Part shown: positions 33,397-44,147 of the stretch, one piece after another
How the letters are laid out: each line of letters begins with the position of its first letter
Position numbering within the stretch: position 1 is the stretch's first letter
Assembly: GCA_037447655.1 (NCBI GenBank)
Contig: JBBHKE010002709.1
Coordinates: 61,469-118,968, forward strand
Length of the DNA: 57,500 bases
Reading direction: 5' to 3'
DNA from: Zygnema cylindricum
Taxonomy: Eukaryota; Streptophyta; Zygnematophyceae; Zygnematales; Zygnemataceae
Made by a program: the position numbers and the translations under genes
The notes under the pieces: model-generated
The model's database searches: none
What the model was told of the DNA's origin: nothing
The model's input: the letters and a program-made list of their open reading frames with translations, nothing else

Positions 33397-36300
33397 ATGG
33401 ACAGTGCCCTTGTTGCTCCCATGGCTAATAAAATTTCAAATCGACGTAGTCCGAAATCCACAAATAGGGTTAGTTTAGCTCGTGTTAAGCACTTGAATGG
33501 CGAAAACATTGAAATCGAAAAACAAAGAGAAAACGAAAACGAGGTAACTGCTGAAACGAGTGAAGGAAGAGGTGGGGATGGCGACGGGCAAGGATTAAGA
33601 TTTCAAAATAATGTTATATCTGGGAGGAAACTCGAGCCAGCCTCCTTTTGTCCAAATACCGAGGAAGCTAGACGAGAGGCTTTTTATAATATAAAAAAGA
33701 CGATATTACCTAATACATTAACACAGTACATGCTACGAATGCGAATTTGGAAGGTATTTCTAGCCTTTTAACTGTTTTGTGGATATAATTTTTTTTTTAT
33801 ACCGGTTATAGTTTTCGTTATCTTTTGTGTGCATTAATAAAGTTTCAGTTTTTGGTATAATTAATGTGTACTATTACACTTATCCGGTTTTAGTAAGATT
33901 AGTATGCAATTTACAGACTTATCCGGTTTTAGTAAGATTAGTGTTCAATTTACAGTTTTCAGTTTTTAGTAAAATTATTGTGCATTTTACAGTTTTCAGT
34001 TTTTAATATTTTTAGTGTGGACCATTTTCGTTTTCAGTATCATCTGTGTGCATTATTACATTTTTTGGTATAATTAGTGTGTGTTATTAAAGTTTTCAAT
34101 TTTTATTAAAATAGAGTGCACTATACGGTTTTCATTTTGTAGTATAATTACTATGTGCTATTTCAGTTTTAGTTTTTAGTATAATTAGGGTTTGTTATTT
34201 CAATTTTCAGCTTTTACTATGATTAGCGTACACTATGACAATTATCAGGACTTTGTATAATTAGCATGCATTATTACAATTTTTTTTTTTCAACAAACAA
34301 TAAGTGTTTTAAATAACATTAATTTTTAAAACGCCGTTGTTGTTTTGTGAGTGTTTTTAATCAGATTGTCAAACATTGGGTGTTTTTTGTTTTATTTAAC
34401 AACTATTAAATTGTTTACAGAAATGGTGGGCCGAGCAAGAAGAGAATATAAAGCCTGCGGTTTTTCCTGGGTATATAAAATAAATAGATGGGAGAATAAT
34501 CGAAAACCATGGCCCAACGATGGATGAACCATGGTTAGCCGCAATTGTAATTCAACAAGCGTTAGTAGACGCTTTATTGTGGCGCATGAAAACCAGGTGT
34601 GTAAGCCATACGGTTTTTAAAAAGACATAAAAATCACTTATGTAAAAAACAAAGAAATTCAAAAATACAGAGTGAAAGAGAAAAATATATGTAGATAGAG
34701 AGGAATAAAAAGAAAGATAAAGAGATAGAGAGTTAAAAGCCATAAAACATAAGTAGAATTTTCTGTTGATGTTGTGCATGGATTTAGTTATTACGTTTTT
34801 GTACATTTTGTTTTTTTTGGCTTTGATTTATTTTGTTTGCATAATATTTATTATGTCTTTTTGTATTTTAGGGTTTATTTTTCTATGTTTTTTTAACTAC
34901 AACCTTTGTTAATTTGTTTTTTTATGTTTCAGCCAATGGGTTTCCTATCTGCGCTTATGAAAGCATTGGTATTTTCTCAAAAAACACAGTTTACGATTTT
35001 GGGGATAACGCCAGAAAACATAAGAAAAGGTCCACGAACAAAAACGATTCTAAAAGGTATCGTTCGAGAGACGGGTATGAGATGTAAAAAACAATACCTA
35101 GATCGACAATGCGGGGCAGTTAGTGACGGCTATAATGGAAAACAACTCCGAAATATGAGCTTCAGGTGGCTTAAAGCCTCCACTACATTAGAAAAGTTGC
35201 ATGAAAATATGCTTGCTCGTGCAATAACTTTGTTGACACATTTTACAGCAGGTAAAGGTAATAGTGCTAGAGCCGTCAATTTGTGTGATTTGTTTTCGAT
35301 GGAGATTAAAAGTGTGGGACCGACACCATGTCACATCTTAGGTTTCCTCAATATGAACGGGAAAACCAACAAGGTATGTGATGTAATTTCTTAAAAAACT
35401 TGGTGGTTTTTTGATAAATTTTGTGGTTTATATGTTTTGTGATCTTATTTTTGATTTTTTTTGTTCCTTTATTATTTTTGGAGAGACATATATTGTTGAT
35501 GTCGTTTTTTTGACACATTGAATAAGTTTTTTTTTTGTAATTTTGTGATAACAGACTTCTCGGTTTGAATGCAGAATGGTCGTATAGAACACTTCGGTGT
35601 TATCCGAAACAAAGATTGGGGTGTTTGTCCAGTTGGCGGAATAGCCATGTGACTTTTATATCTCTTTCATATGAAAGAAGGCACTGGTGGGGGCTGCCCA
35701 AATTTTTCCTCTAGAAAATCTTGGTAATGTTTCACAACCATCTCCTAAATTATTTTTGTTTTTTGCTTACCAAACAAACTCACAAAGCCAGTTGCAATTT
35801 TAAAATTGAAACAATTCCTATATATTCTAACCTTATTGTGAAATTTGAAATTGAAACAATGCCTATATATTCTAACCTTATTGTGAAATTTGTTGACAAT
35901 TTTTTGACAGGTATGATTTGTATTTATTTCCAAAATCCTCCAACAACGAAAATCCATTGGACTATCATACTCATCTACGCCTCATACAAGCTATGTTTAT
36001 AAGTTTGGATATCTTATCCAACTCTAAAACGAATGCGATGCCAGGTGCAGAACCAGATTGTAGAGAGCAACATGTATTAAACTAAACATTCACTATTTGT
36101 TCTATTTGTTTTTTTTTTTGTAATAATAATGTACGTTTTCATTTGTTGTAAAATTGTTTTTTTTATACTTGGGTATCAATTTCTGTGTAGAGATATAAAT
36201 TTTTTTTTTGGGGTGAACAGGGCTTCAGAATCTCAAATAGCACGGTTAGGCCGTTGGGTCAGTGCTCATATGTACTTGTCATATTTGACGTCAATACCTT

Positions 36301-37983
36301 TTGAGGTATTACTCGTACAAGCAGGATTTGAAAATGACAATAATACATATATTTTACATCGAGATCGAGTTGATGTTCCGCAATGCCTCATTGAGCGTAC
36401 TTTTCTTTGGGCAGATGATGCTTTAAGTGAAGTGAAAAAGGTGTGATTTTTTCTAGTACAAACAAGTAACAATAAAATGACAAAAAGAAAGAGAATTGAA
36501 AATCACATGGAAATACAAATTGAAAGTGTGAAAAATAAATTCGAAAAACTGAGAGAGAAAAACTGAAAAACATAAAAAACTAATTATCAAGAAAAATAGA
36601 AAGACTGAAAAATTTAAAATCAGAAAATTAGAAACCCGAAAAACTGGTAATCAAAAAAATAGAATAATAAAAAAACTGAAACACTGAAAATCAGAAAAAC
36701 AAAAAACTGCAAAACTGAAAAAATTGAGAAAATGAAAAAAACAAAACAGACAATAGAAAAGCAGAAAAATATAAAAACTTTAAAATTGAAAAACAAAACA
36801 TATAACAAAATAGACAAAAGAAAAATAAGAATAATGTTTGAAATGTTTGACTTATGTTATTTCATTTATTTGTTTTTGACAACGTAGAAATATACACGGT
36901 GGTGATGAAACACGGGATGTATCAGCGCAGAAGTTTTTGGAGTTAATGACGGGTACTATTCGCCATACTTTATGGCAAGATCTTGCCCTATTACATAACA
37001 TGTTTCCTTTACACGCATTTTTTGCGACGTCTTTTTTTATAAGTATCATTCGAAAATGTGGGGATTAGTGGGAGATGTTTGCGAAAACCGTTCAATCTGT
37101 TGACGAAAAGAGAAATGAAAGGTCAACTTTTACGGAGGTTAACATTCCGGCGGAAGTCAAAGCGGAATTTCATGCGTTACGCTTAGGAGTGGATGTTGTG
37201 CCATCTCTTCTGGTAGAACAACAAAATCAACAAAGTGAGCAGGTGGCAAGTTTTGCCAAGTCAATGGAAAATTGTATAAGTATGATTGATATAAGGCTTG
37301 CCTCGATTGAATGTCGTTTAGGTGGAAGCTTTTTGGAGAAACATGCATTTGGCTCTTTTCCACTTCCATCTTTTGACCACCCCCATCCTGTTTCTCCTCC
37401 CACTCACTCCCCTTCATCTACAACCTTCTCCCCTCCTCCATCTGCCACTTCTTCATTTAGGCCTTCTACCCCACGTCGTTTCGTTCTTAACCATTCTTTT
37501 ACGCCGCCTCTCCTTGAACTTGATGCTTTTGAGATTGATTGGGATAACTGGAATGGGTATACCGTTCAAAGTATTGATGTTAATGTAAAAGTCGAGCAAA
37601 TTTACAATGAGTACCATTACGGCTTGAATGGCCGCCCTCCGATTAAATCTTTATTAGATGAAACCAAAACCAAACCATACAAAAAACTTGGTCAACAATT
37701 CAAAGTATGGGTTTCCGGTCAGAAATCGAGATGGGCTCGATGTTCGAAAATTATTGCTTGTATTGAAAGTTTGAGGAAAGCTCCTGGTTACAATTTAACA
37801 AAAGCTTTCACTTTTCTCGAAAATCTTAAAGCTAAACAATTTAATGGTAGTACCTCAGAACTAAAGGAGGCTTTGTCTTGTTCTAGCGAACCAACTTTGA
37901 AGGATAGAACTAGTCATAAAGATTTTGAAAGAAAGTTGTTACGGTTTAAAAAACTGGATGAGCTCCGTATGATCATAGGCTAA
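33397..37983 (+). pseudogene. Crypton-like transposon gene (Ndc10-type tyrosine recombinase plus GCR1_C-like domain), spliced and decayed
   Basis: Inferred exons: 33397-33753, 34421-34600, 34933-35373, 35575-35723, 35911-about 36073, 36221-36440, 36888-37983, most with clear GT/AG borders and matching phase. The N-terminal part has TLTQYMLRMRIWK joined to KWWAEQ. The Ndc10-like core has GKTNKNGRIEHFGVIRNKDW, CPVGGIAM, WYDLYLFP, ASESQIARLGRWVSAHMYLS and IPFEVLLVQAGF. The last exon has a GCR1_C-like stretch (VEQIYNEYHYGLNGRPPIKS, then FKVWVSGQKSRWARCSKIIA) after a Ser/Pro linker. This order is that of Crypton elements. In-frame stops occur in exons 2 (TAA), 4 (TGA) and 7 (TAG); exon 5/6 and 6/7 joins are out of frame; and the HxxR-type catalytic motif reads NAMPG. 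Family assignment is from motif pattern; a search is needed to name the subgroup. Confidence 0.75.
33800..34310 (+). repeat. Degenerate minisatellite in intron 1 of the Crypton-like gene
   Basis: Ten or more imperfect copies of a 40-50 bp unit built from TTTTAGTATAATTAGTGTG and TTTACAGTTTTCAG. The units vary by substitutions and small gaps. Confidence 0.7.
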
Positions 37984-38335
37984 TTGGACCTTTTTTGTTC
38001 AAATGAACTTGTGCTACTTTTTTATTTAATTGAAAGATTTGGAATTGTGTGTTGTTCGCATATTCGTTTTATTTTTTTTTGTTTTTATTCATATGGTGAA
38101 ACTTGTGTTAAATTTTATGTTAAAGTGCTTAGTATAATGGTTTTTCTTTATGTTTGTTAAAACCCTAACAAATAATTATAAGAATAAAATAATAATCTCA
38201 ACATTCAACAAAATGTGTAATTGTAGTTTTTGAATAATACATTTGATTTATCAAATTTTGCAAATGCAAAAACTGTGATCTCATAACCTTAATACACATA
38301 AAATAATTCATTTGAAATTGCTAATACTAGTCCTA
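37984..38335. other. AT-rich 3' flank of the Crypton-like gene
   Basis: No gene or repeat recognised; several AATAAA-like words (for example near 38182) could serve polyadenylation. Confidence 0.4.
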
Positions 38336-39283
38336 AAACACCACGTCGACTTTCACCAACATCGAATGACAACATGGTTTTAAAACCTAGGATATGGTTG
38401 ATTGAGTTATGACATTTCATGTAAGTCGACCATTTTATGTTACTTGTAAGATTTAAATAATAGCCATCAATAGTAGTTGTAATCGCCATCGAGAATACTT
38501 AACCAAATATTTATTTTTTTCGTTTTGTTAAAACGCCACGTCGACTTTCACCGACATCGAATGACAACATGGTTTTAAAACCTAGGATATAGTTGATTGA
38601 GTTATGACATTTCATGTAAGCCGACCATTTTATATTACTTGTAAGATTAAATAATAACCATCAATAGTAGATGTAATTGCCATCGAGAATACTTAACCAA
38701 ATATTTATTTTTTTCGTTTCGTTAAAACGCCACATCGACTTTCACCAACATCGAATGACAACATGGTTTTAAAACCTAGGATATGGTTGATTGAGTTATG
38801 ACATTTCATGTAAGTCGACCATTTTATATTACTTGTAAGATTAAATAATAGCCATCAATAGTAGTTGTAATCGCCATCGAGAATACTTAACCAAATATTT
38901 ATTTTTTTCGTTTCGTTAAAACGCCACATCGACTTTCACCGACATCGAATGACAATATGGTTTTAAAACCTAGGATATGGTTGATTGAGTTATGACATTT
39001 CATGTAAGTCGACCATTTTATATTACTTGTAAGATTAAATAATAGCCATCAATAGTAGTTGTAATCGCCATCGATAATACTTAACCAAATATTTATTTTT
39101 TTCGTTTTGTTAAAACGCCACGTCAACTTTCACCGACATCGAATGACAATATGGTTTTAAAACCTAGGATATGGTTGATTGAGTTATGACATTTCATGTA
39201 AGTCGACCATTTTATATTATTTGTAAGATTAAATAATAACCATCAATAGTAGTTGTAATCGCCATCGAGAATACTTAACCAAT
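38336..39283. repeat. 194 bp tandem repeat, about five copies
   Basis: The word CCACGTCGACTTTCACC and its variants (CCACATCGAC, CCACGTCAAC) starts units at 38341, 38536, 38730, 38924 and 39118, spacing 194-195 bp. Each unit also holds AAAACCTAGGATATGGTTGA, ATGTAAGTCGACCATTTTAT and CCATCAATAGTAGTTGTAAT. Copies are highly alike, mostly single-base differences. The length is close to that of nucleosome-sized plant satellites, but the array is short. A shadow frame at 38289-38489 is not a gene. Confidence 0.92.
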
Positions 39284-40312
39284 GTGTGTTTTATTGTAAA
39301 CATATGCGATAACTACCTTTAAAAAAAGTGTTTACATGTGTCTCAAATGTTTCAACAAACCATCAATGAAACCCGTTTAATGATATTTGTTTCTAACTAT
39401 GCAAAAAAAACATGTTTTTTACATATTTACTTGCTTTTGTTTCATTTTATCATTCACCCATTTTATCATTCACCCATTTTGTTTAAATATATACTATTAA
39501 CCCATTTTGTTAACTCAAGTTGTTTCATTATATTATCCTGTTATAAATGCAACTTATTTATGCTATTATATATAACTGTAACCTAGTGGTTATTTTACCA
39601 TGTACTATTGTGAGTGAAATTACTAGTTAATAATGGACATTACTAATTCCGTCCAATTTAATATTTCAAACACACAATCTTAATTATTTTTAATCACACT
39701 ACTCATAACCGATAACTTATGACTCTCTAAATTAGTGTTGTTTAAACTATTGGAAAGGCACCTAACAAATTTGTGTTGCCCATAGTTGTAATATTAACAC
39801 TAAATTGGTCGGTACCTTTATTGGGGTATCAACATTATTTTTTAAGGGGAGTTGATTAAATGATTATTATACATTTTCGTTTCCTATTAAACGCTAATAA
39901 TCTTTAAATCTAATTTATAATGGGCGGTGTACGGGTAAAGTAATTCACAATATCCTGTTGCACTAATTAACATATAAACACCCAACGTCAGTCGACGTCA
40001 GATAAAAAAATTATTTTTCAGATAGTCGGGCAGTATCATAGAAGTCAAAGGACAAACGTTACGGTAAAAAAATATTACAGTAGAGCGTTGAAACACAACA
40101 GAACTACGCTTAATTTTTTTTTTTACGGATTGTTCGATACCGGGTAGGTATCTTGTAAGTGTGGGACTTACGGCAAATTTCACGTACTGAAGAGAGGTGC
40201 CGAAGGTCCCGCACTCAGAGCCGCGCGTGTTCGAAACCCCTCCTGTACTGAATCCATACTAACGAACCCATACTGTACACCGTGCATTGCTATTGCCGTT
40301 AATAATATTTCG
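39284..40312. other. Non-coding interval, old repeat copies
   Basis: No gene. CATTCACCCATTTTATCATT is locally duplicated near 39450-39475. The block around 39880-40010 (CGCTAATAAT, GGGCGGTGTA) is a diverged relative of blocks at about 43780 and 49790. A B-box-like GTTCGAAACCCC occurs at about 40228 without a convincing A box. Confidence 0.45.
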
Positions 40313-40397
40313 GGGAATTGCTAATCGCAGAGACAATTTTTGCTGCGCGCAGGTAGTCGCGTTAACTTTTCAAAATTTCACATTTTAAGTACAGATT

Positions 40398-40845
40398 GGT
40401 ACAAGCTACGTACCTTTGAGTTTAAGCATGGTACAAGCTACGTACCTTTGAGTTTAAGCATGGTACAAGCTACGTACCTTTGAGTTTAAGCATGGTACAA
40501 GCTACGTACCTTTGAGTTTAAGCATGGTACAAGCTACGTACCTTTGAGTTTAAGCATGGTACAAGCTACGTACCTTTGAGTTTAAGCATGGTACAAGCTA
40601 CGTACCTTTGAGTTTAAGCATGGTACAAGCTACGTACCTTTGAGTTTAAGCATGGTACTAGCTACGTACCTTTGAGTTTAAGCATGGTACAAGCTACGTA
40701 CCTTTGAGTTTAAGCATGGTACAAGCTACGTACCTTTGAGTTTAAGCATGGTACAAGCTACGTACCTTTGAGTTTAAGCATGGTACAAGCTACGTACCTT
40801 TGAGTTTAAGCATGGTACAAGTTACGTACCTTTGAATTTAAGCAT
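40398..40845. repeat. 32 bp minisatellite, 14 copies
   Basis: Exact period 32, units beginning GGTACAAGCTACGTACCTTT and ending AGTTTAAGCAT. Copies 2-13 are almost identical; single changes occur in an inner copy (ACTAGC for ACAAGC, near 40659) and in the last copy (AAGTTACG, GAATTTAAG). Each unit holds the inverted pair GGTAC...GTACC and the palindrome TACGTA. The opposite arm of the foldback element has only about one unit. There are no unique spacers, so it is not a CRISPR array. Confidence 0.97.
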
Positions 40846-41094
40846 GACGGTCAATCTGTCGAACAGCTTTGACTTGCGAAATATTGTAACGACCGATTAA
40901 AAAAGTGCCGCACTTGCGAACGACGACCGTCATAAAAAAAACAACCGGCCAGCCAAGGTTTACAGTAACAAAACTGCGGCAACCACATGTAAAATAAATG
41001 GCTTCGCGCAGGTACTTTCTCACTTCAATTGAGCTTTAATTGAAACGAAATAAACTTCGTACAACATAAGAAAACGTCCCCCGTAAAAATATCG

Positions 41095-41466
41095 ATGAAA
41101 CTAAATGATAAAAACGCACGAATATTGTCCTTTGAGTTCGTATTTTATTTTGCCTTTACCTTCGCATTTTTATTTTTTCGTGCGCATTTACCATACGCGG
41201 CAAAGTCGCTAACCGGAGATCTCAAATCTAAGTCGCAGGCTCAGGCCGTACATCTCCGTGTGCGTTTAGTACGGATTGACACGGCAGAAACGCCGCACAA
41301 AAGTTCGCAAAACGTACACCACAAAGCGTTTGCAATTAATAGTATGGACCTGTTTGTCAGCACTCCTAACCTAATGCACCGACAACAATATACGTGCACC
41401 GACATCAACCGAAGAACACAGCTTTTTCCGTACGCTGGCCAAACGTATCACCACATCCAAAGTTAA
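41095..41466 (+). CDS. Hypothetical 123-codon frame in the foldback centre
   Basis: The only long frame in the unique centre of the foldback element. It begins MKLNDKNARI, has a hydrophobic stretch near residues 14-30 (FVFYFAFTFAFLFF), then a neutral mixed part. It could be a signal-anchored small protein or chance. No transposase motif is seen and I do not recognise it. Confidence 0.2.
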   Translation: MKLNDKNARILSFEFVFYFAFTFAFLFFRAHLPYAAKSLTGDLKSKSQAQAVHLRVRLVRIDTAETPHKSSQNVHHKAFAINSMDLFVSTPNLMHRQQYTCTDINRRTQLFPYAGQTYHHIQS

Positions 41467-41686
41467 TGAAGTGAAGAAAGTGAAGTGAGAAAGTATCTAC
41501 GCGCAACCATTTATTTTACATGTGGTTGCCGCAGTTTTGTTACAGTAAACCTTAGCCGGCCGTGTGAACTGTTGTTTTTTCTATGACGGTCGTCGTTCTC
41601 ATGCGCGACACTTTTTTAACCGATCGTTACAATATTTCGCAAGTCAAAGTTGTTCGACAGATTGACCGTCATGCATAAACTCAAAG

Positions 41687-42140
41687 CATACTTCAAAAGT
41701 AGGTGACCGTACGCCCATACAATATGCCTATTGTATGCAAAACATACAATATGGCCTTAAGACCCATATTGTATTGGGCGCAAAATGAAATAAAAAAGTA
41801 ACAGGGTTGAGTTGCACATGGATCGATAGAGAATTAAACGTTATATCTAAATTTGAAAAAAAAAACGGACAAAAAAAAAATCTGTGAGTTTTGAGCGACT
41901 TTTTATTTAAACCGTCAGATTCGGACGATCTGACGGTCGTTGATGAAAGTAACGATCTAAGAAGATCACATGAAAAGCCCATAACACAACTTACGATAGG
42001 ACTATCGTCACATTCGGACTATCGGACGGCCTCTGATGAAAGTAGCGATCTAAGAAGATCACATGGAAAGCCCGTAACACAACTTACGCTAAAGGCGGCC
42101 TACAAAAGGCCTACCAAAAAACTCCTACTTTTTAACTATG
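41687..42140. mobile_element. hAT-type MITE with 8 bp target duplication (copy 1)
   Basis: Terminal inverted repeats CATACTTCAAAAGTAGG and CCTACTTTTTAACTATG; flanking direct repeat ACTCAAAG at 41679-41686 and 42141-42148. An 8 bp duplication with CA-starting ends fits the hAT superfamily. The interior has ATACAATATG palindromes near the left end and a 90-95 bp internal duplication containing GATCTAAGAAGATCACATG (about 41953 and 42046). No transposase. It interrupts the right arm of the foldback element. Confidence 0.85.
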
Positions 42141-42257
42141 ACTCAAAGGTACGTAACTTGTCCCAATCTGAATCTTGTACTTAAAATGTGAAATTTTTGA
42201 AAAGTTGACATGACTACCTGCGCGCAACAAAAATTATCTCTGCGATTAGCAATTCCC

Positions 42258-42402
42258 TATGTTCGCCATTGAAAACATATTTTCTCCGTACACATTTGTC
42301 CAATATTCAATCGGAAGACCACCAAAGGAATTTTCATTTACCTTTCAATCTAACCGTCAAATCCACAATATGATATGTGTGTACAAAGAAAAGATGTTTT
42401 AA
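42258..42402. other. Right flank of the foldback insertion (old repeat)
   Basis: Homologous to about 50235-50375; shares TTTCTCC, TTGTCCAAT, TTTACCTTTCAAT-like words and CCGTCAAATC. It continues the sequence interrupted at 40312. Confidence 0.6.
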
Positions 42403-43181
42403 GGGTATGGCCCCATGTGGCTAAGTTCGGGTTTTTTTCTGTCGTTTTCCTTTCAAACTTAGCGTCGTACTGCCTAAGTTGCGACCCTACGAAGAAATCG
42501 CAAATTTGTATAGTACAATTTGCGTCATTATCTAACTTATGATGTACGAAAATTTGTCGTCTTGCGTTTTTTCGACCCAATGTCACGTCATCTTCAAACT
42601 TGTCATAAAACACATCGGCAATGTGTTTTAAGCTGAGTAAAATCCGTTTACACCAATAGGAAAACAAATTTTCACGTGTGAAATTTTTTCATAATTTTTT
42701 GACAAGAAAAAAAGAACGGGGTTGTTGGGTTTTGTCCAGTGGTACCGTGTAAGGTTTTTTATTTTGCAGGGGTCTCGATGTTGCGGTGTCATTTCACGCA
42801 AAGTTGAAAAATCTGCGAAGGTGAAAAATCTGCGAAGTCATGGCGGCCGGACAGGCGAGGTTTACGCAAAGGCATGTCCTACAGCCACGGCTGCAAGGTT
42901 GTATGTCTACAATGTCACGCAATGACATGCGATATGCCAAATCGTTTCAAAAACTACAATGTGTCTTGCGACACTTCTAAAAGTTTCGAAAAAATACGGA
43001 GCGGCAAAGACAAATTGTACACGATGACATCCGTCACGGGTATTGCTAACGTATACAGTCGTCAAAAACTTAAGTAACAATCTCGAGAGAACACATAAAG
43101 ACACTTAAAATCCGGGTTCGCCAGATCCACGTAAAATCCAGAGTAAGTACGCTAAGTTACAACTACATGGGGCCGTACCCT
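42403..43181. mobile_element. DNA transposon with TTAA target duplication (family T, copy A)
   Basis: Ends are inverted repeats: GGGTATGGCCCCATGTGG on the left, GGGTACGGCCCCATGTAG on the reverse of the right, flanked by TTAA at 42399-42402 and 43182-43185. The empty site is preserved at about 50385-50400, where the matching words AAAAGATGTATTAAATGGC and AACATCAACACTAATAG run on with a single TTAA. Small frames on both strands, including an 88-codon minus-strand one with CDFFVGSQLRQYDAKFERK, show no known domain. Non-autonomous. Confidence 0.8.
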
Positions 43182-43652
43182 TAAAGACGAAAAAAACATT
43201 AACACTTATATTTCAAAATCTGTGTACCCGACGCCCGACCGGCTATGTCACGCTCCAAAATTGTTAACCGTTACCCGAGACGCGTTCACTAAAATAAAAG
43301 TTAACCGAATCTCGGTTTCTCGCTACTACCCGTTGTTGTCCATAGCCTATTTTAGCCATGGATTACCCTCGGAAGCACCACAGACTACCCCTCAAACAGT
43401 TGTGTTTCAGACAGCACAGATTACTCCACCATAAATAAAACCCCCTCAAACTGCAACAATAGGCATTATACTACAGACACTGTAAGTTCCCAAAGTTACA
43501 GCCAAATCCACCAAGGAATCTAGAAGATATAAGCTCCAGAGTTTCACAAAAGCAGTTGACAGCTTCACAAACTAACCACTTAGACTTCTCACAGAATCTT
43601 AAAGAGATAACAGAATAGAATGAAACTGCACACACATGTAGAATCTATATCA
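42405..43652. repeat. Segmental duplication, copy A (paired with 44148-45395)
   Basis: Offset 1743 bp; over 1.25 kb only scattered substitutions are seen. Includes the TTAA element, a 150 bp spacer with ACGCCCGACCGGCTATGTCA, and the first 319 bp of the retrotransposon LTR (from 43334). Homology stops abruptly at 43652 within the LTR. Confidence 0.9.
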
Positions 43653-44147
43653 CACTAATTCGGCGCCCCTAAATTTTGACCCTTGAACCTTAAATAGAAT
43701 AAATGACACTATTTAAGGACGTGGACCATAATTTGCCACGTCTCCTGGCACTGAATTAGAATTAATGACGCTAATTTTTTCTTTACTCTAATAATTTCTA
43801 CACGCTAAATACGATCGACGGTGTACCGCCGGTCTCAGATATAGTACAGTTCAACACTGGACGGTACAATACTCTACCTGCGGAATGAACTGCCGAAAGT
43901 ATTTTCCCATCGACGGTGAAAAAGAATTGATATCCATATTGTCGTACCAAATTTGTCCTTGGATTTTTTTAATCTCAACCGTACAAAAATCGTAGCCGCA
44001 AGAAGTTTGACGGTCGATAAAACATCTATCAACGAACCGACAATATCTACTGCAAATCTATCGCATTTTTTATGGTTGGTACTGTAGAAAAACAATAGGC
44101 CCTTGGCAACCAAAGGACAAAGCACCGGGTCGCCCGCGACTATTAGC
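43653..44147. other. Spacer between duplication copies
   Basis: Diverged relative of 49600-49860 (shared CACTATTTAAGG/CACTATTTGAGG, GCCACGTC, CGGTGTA). No gene. A 178-codon minus-strand frame (43874-44410) results from the junction joining this spacer to the transposon frame. Confidence 0.6.

Larger units (their letters stand above)
40313..42257. mobile_element. Foldback-like element with nested inverted repeats
   Basis: Outer inverted repeats: 40313-40428 against 42141-42257, both ending GGGAATTGCTAATCGCAGAG, with shared GCGCGCAGGTAGTC and AACTTTTCAAAA. Inner inverted repeats: 40842-41027 against 41481-41674, sharing GCATGACGGTCAATCTGTCG, GACTTGCGAAATATTGTAAC and GCAACCACATGTAAAATAAA. The unique centre (41028-41480) has one 123-codon frame without a recognisable domain. 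Flanks are homologous to a continuous stretch at 50200-50370 that lacks the element, so 40313-42257 is an insertion. A duplication of about 8 bp with one gap (TATTTCG/TATGTTCG) may be the target site. Confidence 0.8.

Noticed and set aside
33397-37983. Alternative genetic code explaining the internal stops of the Crypton-like gene
   Set aside because: All three stop types occur in frame, two exon joins are also out of frame, and the dehydrogenase gene uses TGA normally with no internal stops.
40190-40250. tRNA gene suggested by GTTCGAAACCCC
   Set aside because: A B-box-like word is present, but no A box at proper spacing and no acceptor stem could be paired.
40398-40845. CRISPR-like array
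   Set aside because: Repeats are directly adjacent with no unique spacers, in a eukaryotic transposon. It is a minisatellite.
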